Positions 58,058 through 64,000 of a stretch of DNA of 64,000 nucleotides are shown here, one piece after another (positions within the stretch are counted from its first letter, which is position 1; every line of letters begins with the position of its first letter). Source of the stretch: Multivorans sp965116445 (lineage in GTDB: Bacteria; Acidobacteriota; Thermoanaerobaculia; Multivoradales; Multivoraceae); contig OZ220688.1 in assembly GCA_965116445.1 (NCBI GenBank), positions 434,001 to 498,000 of the forward strand. The letters are read 5' to 3'. The position numbers and the translations under genes are program-made. Under the pieces are notes generated by a model. It made no database searches. It was not told the DNA's origin and was given only the letters and a program-made list of their open reading frames with translations.

Positions 58058-59582
58058 GGGGCCCAGCTGGCTTTGCAGTGGCGCGGAGCAAACGCTTGGC
58101 CGCCTTCTCGCCGCACTCGGCGCCGACGGCGATCGCGCGGCTCAGGCCAACGCCGTGGAGCACGTTGCCGGCCAGGTAGATGCCGTCGATGGGGTCCAGG
58201 GCCGCTTCGATCCTTGCCACCCGTTGCGGGTGGCCGGGGGCGTACTGGGGGATCGCATGCGGCCAGCGGGCGATGCTGGTGTAGGTCGGCGTGGCGTCGA
58301 TGCCGGCTGTCCGGCGCAGTTCGCGGAGGGTCAGTTCGACGAGTGCGTCGTCGCCCCGTTCGGCGGCCTCCGGGTCGACGCTGCCGCCGTACATGGACCG
58401 GGCAAGGAACCGGTCTTCCGGGCCGCGGCCTCCAAACGTCGCCGTCTCGTACTGGCAGCCGAGCATGCGGATCCCCTCGCCGCGGGCGACGAGGAAACCG
58501 TAGGCCGGCTCGATGTGGGCCGCGGCCGAGGCGTCGAAAGCGGTATGGACGACGGCCATGGGAGGCGACTCGATCTGCCGCAGTTCGTCGGCGGCCAGCG
58601 CCGAGACACCCGCCACGAGATCGGCGGCAGCGGGAAGATCGACGGCCACGATCACGGCGTCGGCGGTGAGCGGGCCGCCGGTCGAAGTGACCGTGAAGCC
58701 GCCGTCCGCGCCGCGCTCGACGGACGTCGCGTCGCGGTTGCAGCGGACCTCGATGCTCGGCAACTCGGCAACCGCCCGCGGCAGGGCCTCGATGCCGCGC
58801 CTGAAGGTCCGATGCCCGGGAGGCGGCACGCCCCGCCTGCGGCCGGCGCGCATCGCCCTGAACAGGGAGCCGTGGGCCTGTTCCATCGCCACCAGCCGGG
58901 GGAAGGCCGCGGCCGCCGACAGCTTCCTCGCGTCACCCGCGAAGATGCCGAGGACGACGGGTGAAATCAGGCGCGTCGCGGCTTGCCGGCCCATGCGGCG
59001 TGCGGCGAAGTCGAAGAGCGACTCGTCGGCGTGCGGGGTGGCGTCGCCGCTCGCGGCGGCCGCGGCCCCGAGACGATCGTCACCGCTTGGCTTGGCCCGC
59101 ACCAGGGGCTCCATTGCCAACCTTGCCAGCCCGAGTGGTCCCAGCAGGCCGCTCTTCGCGAAGGCGAACGGGCTGCGTTGCAGCTCCCGCAGCCTGCCGC
59201 CACGGTAGATGTAGCGCCGGTTCGCGGCCGGCTCCGGCGAGATGACCTCGTCGGCGAGGCCGCAGGCGTCGATCATCTCCCGCAGCACGGGCTGATCGTC
59301 GAGGAAACCCTGCGGGCCGGTCTCGATCAGAAGACCGTCGGCGAATCCGGTCCGCGCCTTGCCACCGACCTCGGTGTCCGCCTCCAGCACGACGACCTCA
59401 AGCGCGGCGCCGGCGCGCTGCGCTTCGGCGGAGGCCTTCCAGGCCGCGGCCAAGCCCGAAGGGCCGCCGCCAACGATGATCAGGCGGCGCGCCGTGAGCG
59501 CCTCGCTCGGAGGCAGTTCGTCGGCCAGTGCCGGCGGCGCCGGCGCCCGGCCCGCGCCGCCGGCCCCGAACGGGCGGTTCAA
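57954..59582 (-). CDS. hemG: Oxygen-dependent protoporphyrinogen oxidase
   Basis: From a TTG at 59582 the protein is 542 residues. The FAD-binding start is RRLIIVGGGPSGLAAAWKAS, followed by VVLEADTEVGGKARTGF. SLFDFAARRMGRQAATRLIS and PVVLGIFAGDARKLS are typical of coproporphyrinogen/protoporphyrinogen oxidases. The end, IDGIYLAGNVLHGVGLSRAI, holds the final FAD loop. It converts the porphyrinogen to the porphyrin in heme synthesis. The last ~35 residues (from PAGPLAPEP on) are not family sequence and overlap the brnT remnant, so the 3' end was replaced. The TTG overlaps the hemE stop. Confidence 0.85.
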   Translation of the reverse strand: MNRPFGAGGAGRAPAPPALADELPPSEALTARRLIIVGGGPSGLAAAWKASAEAQRAGAALEVVVLEADTEVGGKARTGFADGLLIETGPQGFLDDQPVLREMIDACGLADEVISPEPAANRRYIYRGGRLRELQRSPFAFAKSGLLGPLGLARLAMEPLVRAKPSGDDRLGAAAAASGDATPHADESLFDFAARRMGRQAATRLISPVVLGIFAGDARKLSAAAAFPRLVAMEQAHGSLFRAMRAGRRRGVPPPGHRTFRRGIEALPRAVAELPSIEVRCNRDATSVERGADGGFTVTSTGGPLTADAVIVAVDLPAAADLVAGVSALAADELRQIESPPMAVVHTAFDASAAAHIEPAYGFLVARGEGIRMLGCQYETATFGGRGPEDRFLARSMYGGSVDPEAAERGDDALVELTLRELRRTAGIDATPTYTSIARWPHAIPQYAPGHPQRVARIEAALDPIDGIYLAGNVLHGVGLSRAIAVGAECGEKAAKRLLRATAKPAGPLAPEPAAGGIVRRARPAHSPPQCPNSDSSRKKSV

Positions 59583-60673
59583 ACGTCCTCCGATTTGGCG
59601 TGGACGACGTCGACCAGGGTCTGCACGGCCCCAAGCGGCGTATCCGGCAGCACGCCGTGGCCAAGGTTCACGATGTGGCCGCGTCCAGACAGGCTTTCGA
59701 GCAGGCGGCTCGTCTCACGCCGGATCGCCTCGTTGCCGGCGAGCAGCACGGTCGGGTCCAGATTCCCCTGCAGGCACAGCTCCGGTCGTCGTCGGCGGAG
59801 CGCGCCGAGGTCCGTGCGCCAGTCGACGCCGAGCGCTTCGCAGGGCAGTTCGGCGTAGTCGTCGACCAACTGGGGCGCGGCGTGGAGGAACAGGATGCGC
59901 GGTACGCCGGCGTCGCCGAGGCGCACGAGGAGGCGTTCCAGGTGCGGCCGCACCAGGCGTCGCCACTCGGCCCGCGCGAACAGCCCGGCCCACGAGTCGA
60001 AGACCTGGACGGCGTCGGCGCCGGCCCGATGCTGGGCGATCAGGTAGCGGGCGCAGAGGCGGCCGAGCCGGTCGAGCAGGGAATCGAAGGCGGCCGGCTC
60101 TTCGTACGCGAAGGCTCGTAACAGGGGGAAGTCCCGCACGCCGCGGCCTTGGACGAGGTAGGCGGCCAGGGTCAGCGGCGCGCCGGCGAACCCCAGCAGC
60201 GCCTTGCCCGGATCGAGTTCGCCGCGGACGATCCGCTGGGCCGCCGTGACCTCGGGTGCGATCTCGGCCTCGTCGAGGCGGTCCGGGTCGGGCAGGGCGG
60301 CCACCGCCGCGGCGTCGCGCAGCGGTCGGGCGATCACCGGGCCGGGATCGAACCGGAAGTCGACGCCAAGGGCGGGCAAGGGCGACATGATGTCGGCGAA
60401 GGTGATCGCGGCGTCGAAGGGGAACCGGCGCAACGGCATCAGCGTGACGCGAGCCGCCAGTTCCGGGTCGCGGGAGAGACCGGCGAAACCGTGGCGTTCC
60501 TTGAGAGCCCGGTACTCGGGCAGGATGCGCCCCGCCTGCCGCATGATCCACAGCGGTCTTCGCGGCGTGTTCTCGAAACGGAGCGTGCGCAGGAGCAGGC
60601 CGCTGTCCGACTGTGCTGGCTTGTTCGGCGATGCCGCCGACGAGCGGGCGGCGGTTCCGGCGCAGTCAGTCAC
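59579..60673 (-). CDS. hemE: Uroporphyrinogen decarboxylase
   Basis: From the GTG at 60673 the protein is 364 residues, ending with TGA at 59579. It has PLWIMRQAGRILPEYRALKE (the substrate-binding RQAGR motif at the start), FDAAITFADIMSPLPALGVD, LLGFAGAPLTLAAYLVQG, VQVFDSWAGLF and HIVNLGHGVLPDTP. It removes four carboxyl groups from uroporphyrinogen III to give coproporphyrinogen III. It overlaps hemA and hemG by 4 bases. The upstream frame extension is antisense-like and was ignored. Confidence 0.95.
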   Translation of the reverse strand: MTDCAGTAARSSAASPNKPAQSDSGLLLRTLRFENTPRRPLWIMRQAGRILPEYRALKERHGFAGLSRDPELAARVTLMPLRRFPFDAAITFADIMSPLPALGVDFRFDPGPVIARPLRDAAAVAALPDPDRLDEAEIAPEVTAAQRIVRGELDPGKALLGFAGAPLTLAAYLVQGRGVRDFPLLRAFAYEEPAAFDSLLDRLGRLCARYLIAQHRAGADAVQVFDSWAGLFARAEWRRLVRPHLERLLVRLGDAGVPRILFLHAAPQLVDDYAELPCEALGVDWRTDLGALRRRRPELCLQGNLDPTVLLAGNEAIRRETSRLLESLSGRGHIVNLGHGVLPDTPLGAVQTLVDVVHAKSEDV

Positions 60674-62001
60674 TTCGCGCCGCCCGCCGCGCGGCGGCGC
60701 TCCAGCAGCTCGGGCGCCGCGGCGGCGAGGAAGGCATCGACTCCATCCTGGCCGATTTCGGTCGCGACCCCTCGCAGGCCGACGACCGGCAGATGGCTGA
60801 GGCGTTTGGCCATCGTCTCGGTCCACCGCCTGAGCGCCTCCCGCTCGGCCTCGGAGAGGCTTTTCAGCTCGCCCTGCAGCAGGCGGTCGAGATTGGCGCC
60901 CAGGGAGTCCTGGTACTTCGCGCCGATCGCCCGGATGGCCCCGGCGACGGAGCGGGTCGCCATCGCCTCGCGGTAGGCGTCGAGCTCCTCGTCGATCAGG
61001 ACGCGGGCTTCGGCGGTGCGATCGCGCCGGTTGCGCAGGGTCTGCTGGGCCAGTTCGTTGATCCGATCCATGCCGATCCGCTCGAGGCCCGCCGCGCCCG
61101 TGTCGGTCGGCAGAGCGTCGGCCGGAATCGCCATGTCGATCACGAGAGGGGGAGTGCCCAGTTGGCGTCGGCCGGCCGCGGCCAGCGCGGTCAGACAGCG
61201 CCGGTCGACGACGGGCCCGGGCGCGCCGGTCGAGAACAGAACCGCGGACACCGCTGGCGGTCGGGCCCTGAACGCGTCCAGGCTCATCGTCTCGACGATC
61301 GGCGACGTAGCCGGAAGCCGTGCTGTTTCCGCGGTCCGAGCGGCGAGTTCCTCGGCCTTGTGGGGAGTGCGGTTGACGAGGATCAGGGGAATCCCGCGGC
61401 CGCGCAGGCGCTCCGTGCAGGTCTCGGTCATCGCCGCCACGCCGACCAGGGCGACAGGACCCACGACTTCCGCGGCGCGGCCGGTCAGCAGGTCGGCCGC
61501 GATCTCGGACAGGGAGGTGCGCCCGGCGCCGACGCCGGTTTCGCGGTGGACCCGCTTGCCGGCCCGAAGCGCCGACTCGACCACCCGCCGCAGTGAGGCG
61601 TCGACCGTGCCGGCCGTCGATGCCTCGTCGAGAGCGTCCCGGAGCTGTCCGCGTATCTCGCGTTCGCCGGGCTGGGCCGAATCGAGGCCGGACGCCACCA
61701 GGTAGAGGTGCTCGACGGCCCCTTCGCCCTCCCAGCTTCGGAACACGCGGCGCGCCGCGCCGGCGCCCGCGACGAGGCGCAGCAGCTCCCGCCGGCAGGA
61801 GGCGAGCGTGGCGCCCGGTTCCGCCGAGAAGATGAACGCGACCCGGTTGCAGGTGGCGAGATAGATCAGCCCCTGGCCGCCGATCCGCTGTTTCAGCCGC
61901 CGCGTCTCCGCGGCCCGCCGTTCGTCGGGCACCGTGTATTGGGCGATCTCTTCGGCGCTCGCATAGCGCCAGGTCGCAGCTACGACGCAACAGTTGTCCA
62001 T
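60670..62001 (-). CDS. hemA: Glutamyl-tRNA reductase
   Basis: This 443-residue protein from the ATG at 62001 carries LIYLATCNRVAFIFS (active-site Cys in LATCNR), EREIRGQLRDALDEA, the Rossmann segment VGPVALVGVAAMTETCTERL and the C-terminal dimer helix ELKSLSEAEREALRRWTE. It reduces glutamyl-tRNA to the semialdehyde at the first committed step of heme synthesis. Usually hemA is followed by hemC or hemD; here hemE comes directly after it. Confidence 0.93.
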   Translation of the reverse strand: MDNCCVVAATWRYASAEEIAQYTVPDERRAAETRRLKQRIGGQGLIYLATCNRVAFIFSAEPGATLASCRRELLRLVAGAGAARRVFRSWEGEGAVEHLYLVASGLDSAQPGEREIRGQLRDALDEASTAGTVDASLRRVVESALRAGKRVHRETGVGAGRTSLSEIAADLLTGRAAEVVGPVALVGVAAMTETCTERLRGRGIPLILVNRTPHKAEELAARTAETARLPATSPIVETMSLDAFRARPPAVSAVLFSTGAPGPVVDRRCLTALAAAGRRQLGTPPLVIDMAIPADALPTDTGAAGLERIGMDRINELAQQTLRNRRDRTAEARVLIDEELDAYREAMATRSVAGAIRAIGAKYQDSLGANLDRLLQGELKSLSEAEREALRRWTETMAKRLSHLPVVGLRGVATEIGQDGVDAFLAAAAPELLERRRAAGGAK

Positions 62002-62119
62002 CGGGGGATTCTGACCTGGTGCGACCTGTGGATTGTCACGGTTGTGTCAGCCGCTTGCCGCCGGTTCTGGGCAGACGCTATCGCTGAGGGAAGGCATCTG
62101 CGTGGTTTGCGGCTGCGGA

Positions 62120-62758
62120 CTACAGCGTGATGACAACTCCGCTGCGCCTCCCTGCACGACGCACCTCTTCGATGAACGATCCGTCGGTTCCATCGCGGAC
62201 GCTCACAACCTGGACATCTTCCGCCACCACGCGATCCCCGAAGAGCAGCATCGCGTCATCTGAATCGCATTGGTTCGACGTCCAGATCAACCCATCCGCC
62301 TCGAAGCGGTCGTGGATCGCCTTGGCCCAGAGCCTCGTGTGCTCGTACTGGGTTGGAAGGCTGCCAATCAGACGTTCGCGGCGGATTCTCCACTTTCTGA
62401 GATCCGGTGCGCGTAGGCTCGCAAGTCGAAGTGTGCGGCCCGGCAGCAGGGTGCTGTGCCTCCGACCTTCAACCTGCCAGCGCGGCACGGTCTTCGTATC
62501 GCGGGACGTGACTGGAATGTCGTGGAATACGGTCTCGTAGATCGCCGCCTCCAGAGTGCTGCATGCGTAGAGCGAAGGAACGCAGCGCCCGCGTGCGTCC
62601 TGGATCGGCGCGAAGCGTGTCTGTCCGCCTTTGCACGGATTGAAGTCGTTTCCCGCGAACATCCGGCTGTGGACACGGTGCATCACTCTCCCGACGGCCC
62701 AGTCGACGATGTTTGGTTCGGTGAGGTCCGTTGGAACGGGAATGCATCCCTCATCCAT
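62120..62758 (-). CDS. RES-domain toxin
   Basis: From the ATG at 62758 the protein is 212 residues. The RES signature is spread along MHRVHSRMFAGNDFNP, YACSTLEAAIYETVFHDIPV and SNQCDSDDAMLLFGDRV. RES toxins break down NAD. The partner gene upstream overlaps its start (62751-62758). Intact Arg, Glu and Ser positions suggest activity. It sits inside the heme cluster. Confidence 0.82.
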   Translation of the reverse strand: MDEGCIPVPTDLTEPNIVDWAVGRVMHRVHSRMFAGNDFNPCKGGQTRFAPIQDARGRCVPSLYACSTLEAAIYETVFHDIPVTSRDTKTVPRWQVEGRRHSTLLPGRTLRLASLRAPDLRKWRIRRERLIGSLPTQYEHTRLWAKAIHDRFEADGLIWTSNQCDSDDAMLLFGDRVVAEDVQVVSVRDGTDGSFIEEVRRAGRRSGVVITL

Positions 62759-63419
62759 ACGCCGGCTCCCCGAGCCGGCGGGCCGCCTGCACGACCAACT
62801 CCCTCTCCTCCAGCCGATCCTGAGGTCGGTCGCCGTTGAGCCACCCGTTCGCCGACGCAAACCACAGCGCTGTCTGCCACGGTGTCATCGTTGTCGGGAG
62901 TTCAGCGAGCGCGGCCTTCACCGCTGGTCGCGGGGCTCCGTCCTCGAACTGGAAGGCGGGGTAGTAGTTGGAACCTCTCAACGGAAGAGCAAACGTCTTG
63001 CCCTCTGCCTTCCAGCGAGACGCCGGCTCGCTCATGTTCCTCGAGCGCAGGCCCGACAAGTGGTGGATGCTCGCCGCCGTCAGCAACGTTGTTTCAGCGA
63101 CGTAGGCCCGTCGCAGTTCCAGGTTGTCGACGGCCAGCTCCCTTTCGGGGCCGGCGGCCGGCGTCCAGAGTCGTACCAGAGCGCTGTCCAACCACCGGTC
63201 CCAGCCCTCGCGTTCTGGTGCGGGCAACGAGTCTTCAACCAGCCGGTTCAGGCGGTCGAGCACGCCGCGTGCTTCCCCGAACGTGTGGATCAGCACCCAA
63301 TCGTCTCCGGCGGTGACCTCTCCCAACTGGTTCTTCAGCCGCTCCGGCAGTCCCTCAACCTCTTCGGGCTCAAGCGGTTCCCATTGAATCGGGTGCGGTT
63401 TCGGCATCGTTGTCGTCAC
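62751..63419 (-). CDS. Antitoxin partner of the RES toxin
   Basis: This 222-residue protein from a GTG at 63419 (ATG at 63407 is an alternative) reads VEGLPERLKNQLGEVTAGDD, then LRRAYVAETTLLTAASIHHL, SGLRSRNMSEPASRWKAEGK and TPWQTALWFASANGWLNGDR. The last segment is the usual C-terminal block of Xre/MbcA/ParS-type antitoxins that bind RES toxins. The ~100-residue N-terminal part is longer than in most. It overlaps the toxin gene by 8 bases. Confidence 0.65.
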   Translation of the reverse strand: MTTTMPKPHPIQWEPLEPEEVEGLPERLKNQLGEVTAGDDWVLIHTFGEARGVLDRLNRLVEDSLPAPEREGWDRWLDSALVRLWTPAAGPERELAVDNLELRRAYVAETTLLTAASIHHLSGLRSRNMSEPASRWKAEGKTFALPLRGSNYYPAFQFEDGAPRPAVKAALAELPTTMTPWQTALWFASANGWLNGDRPQDRLEERELVVQAARRLGEPAYG

Positions 63420-63497
63420 GCGCTACATGATCACAAGTTCATGAGATACATGATCCGGAATCAGCTTAACGGGTCTCATGGCGCGTGGCAACCTCCT

Positions 63498-64000
63498 TCA
63501 GCGCCGCCGCCACTCGCCGGTGTGGCGCAGGATCAGCTCGGCGAGAGCGTCGAGGTGGTCCGGGCGGTCGTTCAGGCAGGGGATGTAGCGGAGGCGCTCG
63601 CCGCCGGATTCCTCGAAGTAGCCCCGGTTCTCGACCTCGATCTCTTCCAGAGTCTCTATGCAGTCGGCGGAGAACCCGGGGCAGGCGACGTCGACGCGGC
63701 GGTGGCCGGTTCGGGCGAGTTCGCGGAGCGTCTCGTCCGTCTTGGGGAGGATCCACTGCTCGCGGCCGAACTGGGACTGGAAGGTGCTGAGCACGCGGTC
63801 GTCCTTGACGCCGAGTTCCGCGACGAGCAGCCGGGTCGTCTCCAGGCACTGGCACTGGTAGGGATCTCCCTGGTCCACATAGCGCTGCGGCACGCCGTGG
63901 TACGAGAGAACGAGCCGGTCGGGCTCGCCGTCGGCCCAGGTCTCGCGAATGCTCGCGGCCAGCGCCCGGATGTAGCCGGGGTCCGCGTGGTAGCTGTTGA
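63498..64000 (-). CDS. hemH: Ferrochelatase, 5' end beyond window
   Basis: The minus-strand frame is open to the right edge of the window. It reads YHADPGYIRALAASIRETW, LVLSYHGVPQRYVDQGD, YQCQCLETTRLLVAELG, FQSQFGREQWILPKTDETL, VACPGFSADCIETLEEIEVE and GGERLRYIPCLNDRPDHLDA. These are the central and C-terminal parts of bacterial ferrochelatase, with the His of LSYHG and the Glu of TLEEI. It inserts iron into protoporphyrin or coproporphyrin and closes the heme cluster, which is split here by the RES toxin pair. Confidence 0.92.
   Translation of the reverse strand, partial: NSYHADPGYIRALAASIRETWADGEPDRLVLSYHGVPQRYVDQGDPYQCQCLETTRLLVAELGVKDDRVLSTFQSQFGREQWILPKTDETLRELARTGHRRVDVACPGFSADCIETLEEIEVENRGYFEESGGERLRYIPCLNDRPDHLDALAELILRHTGEWRRR

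Noticed and set aside
1..64000. CRISPR arrays, tRNA or rRNA genes
   Set aside because: No regularly spaced repeats, CCA-type tRNA ends or rRNA-like stretches were noticed when reading the sequence.

Overview
The window is about 64 kb of GC-rich bacterial chromosome with genes packed on both strands and many ATGA/GTGA start-stop overlaps. Several features point to Acidobacteriota, perhaps a Thermoanaerobaculia-like or sponge- or soil-associated lineage. These are a remnant of the acidobacterial VWFA-related family, an ECF sigma/FecR pair, a GPP34 protein, a GH15/OtsB/OtsA trehalose cluster, and a secreted metalloprotease whose C-terminal domain (FFSADNPELLVKVANGC...INGHWWVY) resembles one common in that phylum. 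No rRNA, tRNA or CRISPR array was seen. The assignment is inference, not proof.

Layout. 1-3 kb: the end of an Nramp-like transporter, a 5'-truncated VWA gene and a VapBC-type toxin-antitoxin pair. 3-16 kb: mostly housekeeping genes, namely a DMT exporter, a sigma/anti-sigma pair, a four-gene ABC exporter operon, ArfB, a glutaredoxin-like protein, lipoproteins, a PQQ-type propeller and a DUF885-like protein. 16-20 kb: a decay zone with a DUF262-HEPN pair fused by deletion, an alpha/beta hydrolase cut by one in-frame TAG, a membrane protein and a second VapBC pair. 20-29 kb: a methyltransferase, GPP34, trehalose metabolism (GH15, otsB, otsA), a His/Cys-rich lipoprotein and a metalloprotease.

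29-48 kb: a defence island built round a DNA phosphorothioation (PT) system of the Ssp type. On the minus strand lie a PT-dependent HNH restriction enzyme with a predicted sulfur-binding domain and an AAA/DUF4143 ATPase. Divergent to them runs a nearly gapless ~16-kb plus-strand run: sspB (DUF4007), sspC (large ATPase), sspD (PAPS-reductase-like), sspA (cysteine desulfurase), a HEPN-like/GIY-YIG fusion, three different DGQHR (DndB-like) proteins, two small genes and an SNF2 helicase. The inferred logic is that SspA/B/C/D write PT marks, DGQHR proteins regulate or read them, and the HNH enzyme, HEPN/GIY-YIG protein and helicase act against invaders. This combination of Ssp writers with three DndB-like proteins, a HEPN/GIY-YIG nuclease and a helicase is the best candidate for an undescribed system. 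A 24-C homopolymer lies inside sspB, and a dispersed hairpin repeat lies in frame inside sspA.

48-64 kb: msrP, an AmpG-like MFS transporter, a PspC-like protein, glycolate oxidase subunits glcD/glcE, a putative PIN pair, a multiply broken gene, an aldehyde dehydrogenase, an orphan BrnA-like antitoxin with a brnT remnant, and heme genes (hemG, hemE, hemA, then hemH at the edge) interrupted by a RES-type toxin-antitoxin pair. Several dispersed GC-rich repeats lie between genes.
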